The position numbers were made by a program, and so were the translations under genes. Positions 33,891 to 43,600 of a stretch of 64,000 nt of DNA are shown one piece after another. Positions within the stretch are counted from its first letter, which is position 1. Each line of letters begins with the position of its first letter. Origin of the DNA: Oscillospiraceae bacterium (GTDB lineage Bacteria > Bacillota > Clostridia > Oscillospirales > Ruminococcaceae); assembly GCA_021199855.1 (NCBI GenBank), contig JAJQHD010000037.1, positions 1-64,000 on the forward strand, read 5' to 3'. The notes beneath the pieces were generated by a model. That model worked only from the letters and a program-made list of their open reading frames with translations, had not been told where the DNA came from and did no database searches.

Positions 33891-36092
33891 TTACTTCATC
33901 TTTTCGTTAAGTTCCGTGACAAACCTGTCGAGCATATCTACGCTGAGTATTCCTCCGCTGAAACCAACCAGCTTCGATAGCGGCAAGTCGATTGAAAGTG
34001 CAGATATATCGAGCTTTAAATCCTCAGTCAGAAGTTTATTCAAGGCTTCTTTCGAGATTGGATTAGCATTGAGCTCATAAACTCTTGAATCGGTTGTAAA
34101 GGAGGTCTTGTTCGTGCGTGAGTTGTTTACTTTGACGGAAGCCATCAGTGGCAATTCTCTTGATGACGCACCAACGAGAATCTTATAGACGGTGGTATCA
34201 ACCTGCCAGTCGTGAGTTTCGACATCATAGAAAGCGAAACTGCGTTTGTTTAGAGACATAGTGACGGTTTTTTCTTCACCGGGTTCGAGATAAATCTTTC
34301 TGAACCCTTTGAGTTCCCTTACGGGTCTTGAAATAGACGGATAGGTCGGCTCGACATAAAGCTCGCATATCTCTTTTCCGGAGACACTGCCGGTATTTTT
34401 GACTTTGAAGCTGACTTCAAGAGAGTCACATTCTGAGATTTCGCTTGTTGAGATTTTTATATCGCTGTACTCGAAATCAGTATAACTGAGACCATAGCCA
34501 AACGGATACATCACATCAAGATTCTTCTTGTCATAGTACCTGTAGCCGACATACACGCCTTCGCTGTAGGTTGCTGTTCCCTTTTCGGGGAAGCTGAGAG
34601 CTGTCGGGTTGTTTTCGAGCTTCAGTGCCCAGGTTTCAGATAGCTTTCCGCAAGGAACTGCATCGCCAAGCAGAAGATTAACACAAGCCCTCGCAACTGC
34701 CTGTCCGCCGGTGTACATAGCAAGAATTGAATCTGCATTTCCACTCCATTCCATCTCTACGGGTAAGCCCTGGAAGAGGACAATCACAATCGGTTTTCCT
34801 AGCGCAGAAAGCTTGTTGAACAGGTCAATCTGATTCTGAGGAAGGGACATCGTCCATCTGTCGAAGCCCTCGCTCTCCATTCTGAACGGCAGACCCATGC
34901 ACATTATGATTTTGTCCAACTTTTCGGCGATTGCGATAGCTTCTGAAACTAGGTTGTCGTCGATTGAATCGTCCTGAGTTTTGAAGCCTCTGGCATATGT
35001 ATAGTCGATATTCTTGTCGTCAAGAGCCTGCAACAGATTCGAGACCTCGGTTGCATTGACACAGCTACTTCCTCCACCCTGATAGCGGATTTCTTCAGCA
35101 AATGCTCCTATCAAAGCGATCTTGTCAGGCTTAGCAAGCGGAAGTACTTTGTTATTATTTTTTAAGAGTACCGCACTTTCCTCGGCGGCTTTCATGGCGA
35201 GCTCATTGTGAGCGGACATGTCGGCTTTGTAATTTGCAATTCTGCCTTTGACGCCCTTTTCTACAAGCTCTATAATTCGGAGGACGTTTTTGTCTAGCTC
35301 TTCCATAGAGAGTTTTCCCGACTTTACAGCTTCAACAATTGCGGCATTGGCAGACGGAACTGGTCCGGGCATGCGGATATCGAGACCGGCTTTTACACCG
35401 TTGACTGGCTCATTTGCGGCTCCCCAGTCGGAAACTACGACACCTTCATATCCCCAATCATCACGAAGAACATCGGTGAGGAGATACTTGCTTTCGGAGC
35501 AGTAATCGCCATTGAGCTTGTTGTATGCGGACATTATCATCCACGGTTTCGCTTCTTTTACTGCCTCTTCAAAGCTTGAAAGGTAAATTTCTCGAAGAGT
35601 TCTCTCGTCGATAACTGCATTAACGGAGAATCTGTCCGTTTCCTGATTGTTGGCGGCAAAGTGCTTGATGCAAGCGCCTACGCCTTTTGACTGAACTCCT
35701 CTTATGTGTCCGGAAGCCATCTTTGTAGCGAGTAGCGGGTCTTCCGAAAAGTATTCAAAGTTTCTGCCACAAAGTGGAGATCTCTTGATATTAACTCCGG
35801 GTCCCAGAATGACCTGGACGTTGTTTGCAAGACACTCTTCACCGAGGGCTTCGCCAATCTTATAAATCAAATTTTCGTCCCAGCTGTTTGCAACTGTTGC
35901 ACTTGATGGGAAACAGGTTGCTGGAACGGTTCTGCCATTTTCCTCTTTTCTCAAGCCATGAGGACCGTCACTCATCATGATGCTTTCGAGCTTTCCCTCA
36001 ACGTCAACCGTTCTCCAGCAGTCCTTGCCGGACGTCAGGGACGCCTTTTCTTCAAGTGTGAGACTTTGTAGTATTTCCATAGCTTTTATCAT
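33891..36092 (-). CDS. Glycoside hydrolase family 3 (beta-glycosidase)
   Basis: This 733-residue intracellular GH3 enzyme (no signal peptide) is probably a beta-glucosidase or beta-xylosidase. The N-terminal TIM-barrel domain has KHFAANNQETDR and the nucleophile aspartate in GVVVSDWGAAN. The second alpha/beta domain has KIALIGAFAEEIRYQGGGSS, and a fibronectin-III-like domain (LEVSFKVKNTGSVSGKE) ends the protein. The start at 36092 has GGAGG 8 nt upstream; upstream in-frame ATGs lie in the promoter. It is divergent from the GH39 gene, suggesting joint use on xylan oligosaccharides. Confidence 0.92.
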   Translation of the reverse strand: MIKAMEILQSLTLEEKASLTSGKDCWRTVDVEGKLESIMMSDGPHGLRKEENGRTVPATCFPSSATVANSWDENLIYKIGEALGEECLANNVQVILGPGVNIKRSPLCGRNFEYFSEDPLLATKMASGHIRGVQSKGVGACIKHFAANNQETDRFSVNAVIDERTLREIYLSSFEEAVKEAKPWMIMSAYNKLNGDYCSESKYLLTDVLRDDWGYEGVVVSDWGAANEPVNGVKAGLDIRMPGPVPSANAAIVEAVKSGKLSMEELDKNVLRIIELVEKGVKGRIANYKADMSAHNELAMKAAEESAVLLKNNNKVLPLAKPDKIALIGAFAEEIRYQGGGSSCVNATEVSNLLQALDDKNIDYTYARGFKTQDDSIDDNLVSEAIAIAEKLDKIIMCMGLPFRMESEGFDRWTMSLPQNQIDLFNKLSALGKPIVIVLFQGLPVEMEWSGNADSILAMYTGGQAVARACVNLLLGDAVPCGKLSETWALKLENNPTALSFPEKGTATYSEGVYVGYRYYDKKNLDVMYPFGYGLSYTDFEYSDIKISTSEISECDSLEVSFKVKNTGSVSGKEICELYVEPTYPSISRPVRELKGFRKIYLEPGEEKTVTMSLNKRSFAFYDVETHDWQVDTTVYKILVGASSRELPLMASVKVNNSRTNKTSFTTDSRVYELNANPISKEALNKLLTEDLKLDISALSIDLPLSKLVGFSGGILSVDMLDRFVTELNEKMK

Positions 36093-36126
36093 ATCAGTGT
36101 CCTCCATTCGGAATAAATCAATGCCA

Positions 36127-36155
36127 ATTATAACATTCGTGAGCTTTCTTGTAAA
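36127..36155 (-). promoter_or_regulatory. Promoter of GH3 gene
   Basis: Minus-strand TTTACA, 17-bp spacer and TATAAT, 35 bp upstream of the start. Confidence 0.7.
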
Positions 36156-36174
36156 GACATCTTGCATAAATTAT

Positions 36175-36204
36175 TTGACACAGTGATCCTATTCGTGATA
36201 TACT
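36175..36204 (+). promoter_or_regulatory. Promoter of GH39 gene
   Basis: TTGACA (36175-36180) and TATACT (36199-36204) are 18 bp apart. Its -35 box lies about 20 bp from that of the GH3 promoter, back to back. Confidence 0.75.
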
Positions 36205-36238
36205 GATTTCACTTGGAAATTATATTGGAGGCTTTTTT

Positions 36239-37762
36239 ATGAAAACTGTTGATTGCAAAATTGATATGAACGCCGCTGTTCCGTTCAACAATCAGGTTGA
36301 TTTCTGCATTGGTACCGGACGGATGGGACTTGCGCTTCAGAGGCAATACTATGAGCAACTGAAACTTGTTCAGGAGAAAATCGGCTTCAAGTACATCCGT
36401 GGACACGGGCTTTTCTATGAGGATTTAAGCATTTACAACGAGTACACCGACGAAAACGGTGAGACTCATGCTGAGTACAACTTCACATATCTTGATGTAG
36501 TTATGGACATGTACAAGGAGCTTGGGCTTAAGCCATTCCTAGAGATTGGTTTTATGCCGAAAAAGCTTGCTTCGTCAGGTGAAGAAGTCGGGTTCTGGTG
36601 GAAAGCTAACGTCACTCCTCCGAAATCCTATGAGAGATGGTGCGAACTTGTAACTGCGACCATCCGCCATCTTGCGGACAGATATGGCTTCGATGAGGTC
36701 AAGACCTGGTACTTTGAAGTCTGGAATGAGCCGAACCTCGGAGGCTTCTGGAAAGACGCAGATTTAGGGAAATACTGCGAGCTATATAAGCATACTGTCT
36801 CGGCAATCAAGGCTGTAAGCCCCGATTTGCGTGTTGGCGGTCCAGCTATCTGCGGAGTTGACGACGAAAGATGGATGAACGGATTTCTCACTTACACCAG
36901 TGAAAATAACATCCCACTTGACTTCATCACCAGGCATCACTACACGATTCATGCACCTGAGACGGTCGGACACTATCAGTATCCGGACATGATTGACAGG
37001 GAGAGTGCGGATATTACCGTCAAAAATACCCGGAAGATTGTCGACAGCTTCGAGAAGTACCGTGGCTTCGACATTCATCTCACGGAGTTCAACACGTCAT
37101 ATTCCCCTATCACCCCGCTTCACGACACCAACATGAATGCTGCTTACCTTGCCGGTATGCTGGCTGAGCTTGGAGATATTCACGCTTCCTACTCATATTG
37201 GACTTTTGGCGACGTTTTTGAGGAGCACGGTGTTCCATTTACGCCTTTTCATGGTGGATTCGGACTTGTTGCCAATGGCTGTATTCCGAAGCCTACGTTC
37301 CATACCTTTACCTTCTTCAAGAATCTCACCGGCAGATGTATTCATCGCTCGAAAGAGCTTATTGTCACTGAGGATAACGGCAAGCTTCATGGCGTTGCCT
37401 GGAACTCCATCATCAACGACGAACCGCTTGAAGATATAAAAATCTCAGCATCGTTCAGCCTCCCCGACGGCGAATACTGCATGATTACAAAGACCGTCGA
37501 CGAAGTGGTCTACAACCCCCGTAAACTCTGGCACGACATCGGCGAACCCGCCAATCCCACTCCCGAGCAGAACGAGTTACTCCGCTCAGCGGCTTATCCG
37601 CTTGTCAAATCCCAGAGAATAATGGCGAAAGATGGCAAGATTGATATCGAGCTTAATCTCACTCCAAATGCGGTTGTGTACTTTGAAGTCTTCGAGGCGC
37701 CGATTAAGTCGGACAGAGGGTTTGAGTATAATAGGATTAATAGGACTGTAAGATCGAAATAG
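36239..37762 (+). CDS. Glycoside hydrolase family 39 (beta-xylosidase-like)
   Basis: This 507-residue retaining hydrolase has no signal peptide. The acid/base glutamate is in YFEVWNEPNLGGFW and the nucleophile glutamate in IHLTEFNTSY, with the GH39 pattern ITRHHYT between them. The family includes beta-xylosidases, so release of xylose from imported oligosaccharides is the likely role. GGAGG lies 8 nt before the ATG. The gene ends with TAG, showing that TAG is a normal stop codon here. Confidence 0.9.
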   Translation: MKTVDCKIDMNAAVPFNNQVDFCIGTGRMGLALQRQYYEQLKLVQEKIGFKYIRGHGLFYEDLSIYNEYTDENGETHAEYNFTYLDVVMDMYKELGLKPFLEIGFMPKKLASSGEEVGFWWKANVTPPKSYERWCELVTATIRHLADRYGFDEVKTWYFEVWNEPNLGGFWKDADLGKYCELYKHTVSAIKAVSPDLRVGGPAICGVDDERWMNGFLTYTSENNIPLDFITRHHYTIHAPETVGHYQYPDMIDRESADITVKNTRKIVDSFEKYRGFDIHLTEFNTSYSPITPLHDTNMNAAYLAGMLAELGDIHASYSYWTFGDVFEEHGVPFTPFHGGFGLVANGCIPKPTFHTFTFFKNLTGRCIHRSKELIVTEDNGKLHGVAWNSIINDEPLEDIKISASFSLPDGEYCMITKTVDEVVYNPRKLWHDIGEPANPTPEQNELLRSAAYPLVKSQRIMAKDGKIDIELNLTPNAVVYFEVFEAPIKSDRGFEYNRINRTVRSK

Positions 37763-37770
37763 AAGTTAGA

Positions 37771-37800
37771 GGCTGTGCCATTTGGTACAGCCTTCTATCT
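37771..37800 (+). terminator. Terminator of GH39 gene
   Basis: GGCTGTGCC (37771-37779) pairs with GGTACAGCC (37784-37792, one G-T) around ATTT, followed by an interrupted T-rich tract. Confidence 0.65.
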
Positions 37801-37830
37801 ATCCTGCAAAAAACTCATCGGCTAGAGTCA

Positions 37831-38574
37831 TTAACGGGCAGTGAAGAAAAATCTTCTGAACCGCAAGATTACTTTACCGTCACCCATAACGGGATAATTT
37901 TTCCTGACTCTCTCGAGAATTTCATTTTCAAATTCTAATCCGTCCTCTTCGCTAAGAAGTGCCAGATACGGGCGTATATGAGTGCCCTTGACCCATTCGA
38001 GCAATGCTTCGTGATTTGGCAAATCATGATAGTAAATCGTTTCCCAAGTCCGGAAGCTACTTGAACAGCCGGAAAGAATCTCGTAATATTCATCCGGATT
38101 TAGCGTCCACTGCCTTGAAACACTGCTCAGTTTAAATTCCGAAATAACGTCTTTTATAATCCTGAACAGCGGCTCTTCCCCGTTCATCGGAATCTGTATA
38201 GCAAGCGCTCCGCCGTCATTAAGCTTACTCATGAGAAATGGAATAAGTTCTTTATGGTTTGGAATCCACTGCAAGCAAGCATTTGAAAATAATAAATCGT
38301 ATTTATCAGCAATTTCTCTTGCGTCTCCCAAATCGAAATCAATATCAGGATAAGCTCTTTTTGCCTTGTCTATCATATCCTGCGAAGTGTCAATTCCCAA
38401 AATACGAGCATTAGGAAAAACAGCCTTAAGCACCGCCGTACTATTCCCGGGACCGCAACCGATGTCAAGAACTGTCCGAGGATTTCTATCCTCTATTCTT
38501 TTAGCCAAGTCTATCGCCGGTTGGGTTCTTTGAGCTTTGAATTTTAAGTATTGGTCTGAACTCCAGTTGAATAT
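37831..38574 (-). CDS. Trans-aconitate 2-methyltransferase-like, ATA at the start position
   Basis: This class I SAM-dependent methyltransferase has VLDIGCGPGNSTAVLK and a proline-rich mid-section as in Tam proteins. Homologs begin with a conserved stretch equivalent to FNWSSDQYLKFKAQRTQPAIDLAKR; all of it is encoded here upstream of the first usable TTG (38508). The only plausible initiation point is at 38572-38574, where AGGAG is suitably spaced but the codon is ATA. The upstream gene's stop overlaps it as TAATA, in the place where TAATG would be expected. The true length would be about 247 residues. Expression may be weak or lost. Confidence 0.7.
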   Translation of the reverse strand: MFNWSSDQYLKFKAQRTQPAIDLAKRIEDRNPRTVLDIGCGPGNSTAVLKAVFPNARILGIDTSQDMIDKAKRAYPDIDFDLGDAREIADKYDLLFSNACLQWIPNHKELIPFLMSKLNDGGALAIQIPMNGEEPLFRIIKDVISEFKLSSVSRQWTLNPDEYYEILSGCSSSFRTWETIYYHDLPNHEALLEWVKGTHIRPYLALLSEEDGLEFENEILERVRKNYPVMGDGKVILRFRRFFFTAR

Positions 38575-39182
38575 TATTGATACTCCTCTAAAAATTCATC
38601 ACAGAACTTATTCCACACAACTTCATATTCACTATGGGATACAATTTTTAAGTCATATGGCGATAAAATATTTCTCTTCTTAGCTTCTTCAGCGAATGCA
38701 ACTATGATATCGTTTGATTCTGTTGTAAAGCCCATTATTTCATCGAATCCTAAGCTTACAGCCAATGCAAGCCGTGTATGACCATCAGCGGATATGTATC
38801 TGTTGTTATACTCGACAAGCGGGATAAATACGTCCTCAGGCTTTTCTATAAAGCTCGACACAGCTTTTAATTTATCCTCATCAATATAAAATTGCGAAGG
38901 CTGTATATCCTTCAGGCTTACTTTGAATAATACTACCGCTGGATATTCCCAAATAAGAGTTCCGTCTTCCCTGTAGAACTTAGTTATATGTTCGGCATAG
39001 TACCTGAAATCGTCGATGAGTTCGTTTGGACAGTCTTTTCCCTACATATGAACTACCGCAGAATTGATGCTTATTATCTCAAAGCCGAATGGTTCGCCGT
39101 CAACAAGAAAAGCTCCGTGTTGTTTCAGGACACGTTCTGAAAATCTTTTGTCCGTGTAGCTGTTGATTCTTTCGATTTTCAA
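38574..39182 (-). pseudogene. ParB/Srx-like protein with internal amber codon
   Basis: A 202-codon frame starts at TTG 39182 (GGGGTG 7 nt upstream) and ends at TAA 38574-38576. It contains one in-frame TAG at 39042-39044, after codon 46. Coding is continuous in protein character on both sides: SYTDKRFSERVLKQHGAF before and FRYYAEHITKFYREDG after. The C-terminal half contains YISADGHTRLALA, which resembles the ParB/sulfiredoxin nuclease-like fold. A single base change could explain the stop. A consensus promoter lies upstream. Function is unknown. Confidence 0.7.
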
Positions 39183-39214
39183 ACATTATCACCCCGCATA
39201 ATGTATGTGAACTA

Positions 39215-39243
39215 ATTATAAACTTATTGTCGGAAGTTGTCAA
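39215..39243 (-). promoter_or_regulatory. Consensus promoter of the decayed two-gene operon
   Basis: Minus-strand TTGACA, 17-bp spacer and TATAAT match the consensus exactly, 33 bp upstream of the TTG start. Confidence 0.8.
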
Positions 39244-39267
39244 TACAAGCGGAAAGAAAACTCTTAA

Positions 39268-39302
39268 AATAAGACCGAGCCAATATCCTGCCCGGTCTTA
39301 TT
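39268..39302 (-). terminator. Terminator of ylmC/ymxH-like gene
   Basis: AATAAGACCG (39268-39277) pairs perfectly with CGGTCTTATT (39293-39302) across 15 nt; TTATTTT follows on the minus strand. Confidence 0.75.
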
Positions 39303-39304
39303 AA

Positions 39305-39628
39305 TTATGCAAAAGTTGTCTGGGATTCGTTTTCGGGTGCCTGCTTTCCTATGAAGCTGAGGCGGGGTTGTTGGTCTCGCCAGGAAAGTTTATCTTCGGA
39401 TGAGATTAAAACTGTATCACGCCCTACCAAATCAATATCACTGTATCTTATAATCATGTCGCTATCTCTTCCTAAGATTCCGAAAAGACGGGGTCTTCCG
39501 TAGACTATTACGGAGGCGATTGAAGCGTCGTCGGTGTCGATTTCTATATCGCTGATTTTACCGAGCATGGTGCCGGTTTTTGTTTCTATAAGCTCCTTGC
39601 GTTTAAGTTCAGTCAATGTGCATTTCAT
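39305..39628 (-). CDS. YlmC/YmxH family sporulation protein (PRC-barrel)
   Basis: This 107-residue PRC-barrel-like protein has the family pattern ELIETKTGTMLGKISDIEID followed by VYGRPRLFGILGRDSD and YSDIDLVGRDTVLI. YlmC/YmxH proteins are associated with sporulation in Firmicutes; the molecular role is not established. A C-terminal extension of about 25 residues is unlike the core family. Its ribosome site GAGGTGAG is inside the 3' arm of a 13-bp hairpin, so translation may be controlled. Confidence 0.82.
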   Translation of the reverse strand: MKCTLTELKRKELIETKTGTMLGKISDIEIDTDDASIASVIVYGRPRLFGILGRDSDMIIRYSDIDLVGRDTVLISSEDKLSWRDQQPRLSFIGKQAPENESQTTFA

Positions 39629-39666
39629 AAAAACTCACCTCAGTCAAATAATATGACTGAGGTGAG
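39629..39666 (-). promoter_or_regulatory. Terminator-like hairpin sequestering the ylmC ribosome site
   Basis: TGACTGAGGTGAG and its exact complement (39634-39646 and 39654-39666) form a 13-bp stem with a 7-nt loop. On the minus strand a T5 follows and the YlmC ATG comes directly after. The 3' arm contains GAGGTGAG, the Shine-Dalgarno sequence. The element is 24 nt after the upstream gene's stop, so it can act as terminator, attenuator and translational block. Confidence 0.75.
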
Positions 39667-39690
39667 CAATTTAGTATTCCTGATTTCCGG

Positions 39691-40467
39691 TTACGAATTG
39701 GATGCTGAGGTCTGACAGCCGCAGGTGGCGTCTTCAAGGCTCTTCGGGAAGAATTCGTTTGACGGGAAACTGATTTTCTCGAATAGTTCGCAGGGGCTCT
39801 CTGTGTTGGAAACACATTCCTTGCTTGGGACTGAGTAGTCGTATGACGGCACCATGATTGGAACGGTTCTTGCAAGAGAGACTATCAAAAAGACTCCGAG
39901 AGTCACATAAATAGCCTTTCTTGACGCTGACAGAACGGCATTCTCTGTTGTAACGTCCATGATGCAAGCTGGAGACGGGACAGCAACAAGCCGGATTCCA
40001 AGTACTATCGGGTCAGCAACTGCAAGAGTAGCCTTCGGCAGATTGCTGTAGCTACATCCGGTGGCGGTTACTGCTCCGTTGTCGCTCGAAGTAAAGTATT
40101 TCGTGCCTCCGTCGCTTCCGTAGAGAATTACCTTCTTGGTGAATGTAGCAGTTCCAGTTACGGTTTCAGCAGGTGAAGACGCCGAAGCCGCAAGGTCGAT
40201 TTCCACGTTGAATGTGTAAGTAATGTCGACCGAGTAGAAGCCTTTGTTGAACGGTATCGGCTCAACCGAGAAGTATACGCTTGTCACCTCGGCGCATCTT
40301 GCCTTTGCATAGTTTGCCTCGTTCACAAGTTTAATTGACTCGAAATCCTGAAATGTGACTTCCAAATCCTCTAAGCAATCCCTGTCGGAGCAACTGTCGA
40401 ATATCCGCTGAGCTTCAATGGTTACCGCTTCCTTGAAGCCATATGGGTTAGATCCGAAATCAGCCAT
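39691..40467 (-). CDS. Conserved-type protein of unknown function
   Basis: This 258-residue protein is not recognised. It begins MADFGSNPYGFKEAVTIEAQRIFD, followed by a CSDRDCLEDL motif, then a beta-rich domain with no signal peptide. A hydrophobic stretch (AIYVTLGVFLIVSLA, about residues 186-200) could be a membrane segment or buried strand. The tail ends CGCQ-TSASNS. Its cysteine-containing style and its neighbour recall spore-envelope proteins of Clostridia, which is only suggestive. AGGAGG lies 7 nt before the ATG. Confidence 0.7.
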   Translation of the reverse strand: MADFGSNPYGFKEAVTIEAQRIFDSCSDRDCLEDLEVTFQDFESIKLVNEANYAKARCAEVTSVYFSVEPIPFNKGFYSVDITYTFNVEIDLAASASSPAETVTGTATFTKKVILYGSDGGTKYFTSSDNGAVTATGCSYSNLPKATLAVADPIVLGIRLVAVPSPACIMDVTTENAVLSASRKAIYVTLGVFLIVSLARTVPIMVPSYDYSVPSKECVSNTESPCELFEKISFPSNEFFPKSLEDATCGCQTSASNS

Positions 40468-40555
40468 TGTATATCCTCCTATTAAGTATTAAAGTTATGA
40501 AACTTCTCTACATATTATTCGGATATACAGGGTTTAGTGACTGGCAATTTTGACT

Positions 40556-40600
40556 CAAAAAAGTACAGGACGAAAACCTATATGCTTTCGTCCTGTACTT
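40556..40600 (-). terminator. Terminator of polC and its operon
   Basis: AAGTACAGGACGAAA (40561-40575) pairs perfectly with TTTCGTCCTGTACTT (40586-40600), followed on the minus strand by T6. Confidence 0.92.
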
Positions 40601-40606
40601 ACTAGC

Positions 40607-43600
40607 TTAAAACAATGTCATCTGCGATTCGAGTGGCATATCTCCAAATGCGCCTAAAGCTACCAACGAATCTATAGTAGTCTTTGAAACGCCTGCCTGG
40701 CTTCTGAATTCCTCAACGGTGATGAAGTTACTGTTCTGCGCCGCTTCGTAGATGGCGAGCGCCGCACTCTCTCCTACTCCGCTTACGGATACAAACGGCA
40801 GACGAATCTTTCCGTCTTCTATCTGATAAATCTTGTAGTGAGACTTATGTATATCAATCGGCAGGAATTCGATGCCACGACAAAGAGCTTCGTTGATAAT
40901 CATAAGAGTATCAAGAACGCCGTCCTCTTTATCGGTTCTATCACCCTTCTGGCGATACTCTTCAATCTTATTCTTGGCGGCACGTTTTCCTCTGACAGCG
41001 GTTTCGGCGTCAAAGTCTTCTCCACGGACAGTGAAGATTGCCGCATAGAATTCCAGAGGATAGTGAACCTTGTACCAGCTAAGACGAATTGCAGCTGTGA
41101 CATATGCCGCGGCATGAGCCTTCGGGAACATGTACTTTATCTTCATACAGCTGTCGATGTACCATTCGGGGACATCGTGGTCGCGCATCGTCTGCTTCAT
41201 TTCTTCTGTCAGAAGCTTCGGAGCGTTGCCCTTTCTGACAATCTCCATTATCTTAAACGAAAGACTCGGATCCATACCGTGGTAGATGAGATAGGTCATG
41301 ATACTGTCACGCGTTCCTATAACCTGGTCGATGGTACAGGTGCCGTTTCGGATAAGTTCAGATGCATTGCCGAGCCATACGTCGGTCCCGTGGGAAAGTC
41401 CGGAAATCTGAAGAAGGTCGGAAAAAGTCTTCGGCTTACATTCTTTAAGCATTCCACGGACGAAGCCGGTTCCCATTTCAGGAATTCCGAGAGTACCGGT
41501 GTTGCAGAAAATCTCCTCTTCGGTTACTCCCAAAGCTTCAGGAGAAGTGAAAAGCGAATAGACAAGCGGGTCACTCATCGGGGTTTCTGTTATGACCAAG
41601 CCGGTCATGTCTTCGAGGTATTTATAGAGTGTTGGGACATCGTGTCCGAGCTCATCGAGCTTTAGGATTGTATCGTGAAGTGAGTTGAAGTCAAAATGCG
41701 TGGTGACAATATCGGAATCGGCTTTTTCGGCAGGATGCTGAACCGGCGTGAAGTCGTAAACGTCGTATTCACTCGGAATTACAACCATACCGCCCGGGTG
41801 CTGTCCGGTCGTACGTTTGGTACCGGTACAACCCTTTGCGAGCCTTTCAATTTCAGCTGTCGGAAGTTTCAAGCCCTTGTTCTCCATATATCGCATGACG
41901 TAGCCATAGGCAGTTTTGTCCGCAACTGTGGAAATAGTACCAGCTTTGAAAACCTTATCGGAGCCGAAAAGCTCTTCGGTATATTTATGAGCACTTGCCT
42001 GATAGTCGCCGGAGAAATTAAGGTCGATATCGGGAGACTTATCGCCGTTGAAGCCCAGGAAGGTCTCAAACGGGATATCATGACCGTCACGGTGCATAAG
42101 TGTGCCACACTCAGGGCAATTTTTCTCGGGAAGGTCAAATCCGGAACCTATTTCGCCGTTTGTGAAGAATTCAGAATGTTTGCACTTAGGGCAGACATAA
42201 TGTGGAACCAGCGGATTTACTTCGGAAATTCCAGCCATTGAAGCAACGAAAGATGAACCTACTGAGCCACGTGAGCCAACCTGATAGCCATGCTCAACCG
42301 AGTTGGCAACAAGTCTCTTTGCAATAACGTAAAGAACCGCGAAACCGTGCTTGATAATAGAGTCGAGCTCTTTATCGAGTCGTTTCGAAACGATTTCGGG
42401 AAGTGGGTCGCCATAAATCTCACGTGCTCTTCTCTGGCAGATTTCGACAAGCTCTTCATCTGCGCCATCGATATGAGGAGTAAATGTTCCTTTCGGGAAT
42501 GCCCTCAAATCCGGGTCAGTCATATCGGCAATGAGGTTTGAGTTGGTGACAACTACTTCATATGCCTTTTCTTCACCTAAGTATGCAAAATCAGCCAGCA
42601 TTTCCTCAGTGGTTTTCAGATATAATGGTGAAGGTACCGGCGAGGCAGGATGTGTAACTCCTGTTAAAATAGAACGGTAAATGGCGTCGGAAGCATCCAG
42701 GAAATGGACATCGCCCGTTGCTACAACCGGAATCGAAAGCTCCTCGCCAAGTTTTACAATTGTGCGGTTGAAGTTTTCGAGCTGTTCTTCGCTTGTGACA
42801 GAGCCGTCGTTCAGCATGAATGCATTATTCTCTATCGGCTGGATTTCGAGATAGTCATAAAAACGTGCAATATCGCAGAGCTCGTCCCATGGCTTACCCT
42901 GGAATACCGCCCTGAAAAGCTCCCCTCCCTCACAGGCAGAACCCACTATCAGTCCTTCACGATGAGCTATAAGCTCCGACTTCGGAATTCTCGGTGTTTT
43001 GTGATAATATTTAAGATTTGAATCGGATATCAGTATGTAGAGATTCTTAAGTCCAACCTTATCTTTGGCAATGATAGTCTGGTGGAAAGTCGGAAGCTTT
43101 GATGTGTCAGTCTTCGCAACGGCGGCATTTACACCTTCTATTGTCAGCTCTTTGTCTTTCTCCATGAGGCGTTCAGAAAGTTTCATGAAGATTCCTGCAT
43201 TGACCTCAGCATCGTCACACGCTCTATGGTGATGGAAATCGCCTAAATTAAGATTCTTTGCAACGTAATCAAGGGTGAACTTCCCTAATTGCGGAAGCAT
43301 TGCTCTTGACATCGCAACTGTGTCGAGATATGTGAAGTCGAATTTCTTTCCACAACGCTTGACTGCGGCTTTTATAAAAGACGTATCAAATGACGCGTTA
43401 TGTGCAATCAGAACCGGATTACCTCCACAGAACTTCATGAACTGGTCGAGAGCTTCGTCCTCATACGGCGCATCTGCAACCATACTGTCATTGATACTGG
43501 TGAGTTCAGTGATTCTCGAAGGGATGTGTCTGCCGGGGTTGACGAATGTAACCATTCTCTCAACCACCTGCAAGCCCCTGACCCTGACAGCACCGATTTC

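Noticed and set aside
39042..39044. TAG read as a sense codon in this organism
   Set aside because: The GH39 gene ends at TAG with a terminator right after it, and no suppressor tRNA is in the window; a nonsense mutation is simpler.
39108..39192. ATG at 39192 opening a short frame ahead of the ParB-like gene
   Set aside because: It is out of frame with the conserved protein and closes within 30 codons; the TTG at 39182 is better spaced from GGGGTG.
40838..41665. Long plus-strand open frame inside polC
   Set aside because: It has no ribosome site or recognisable motif and lies wholly opposite conserved polC sequence.
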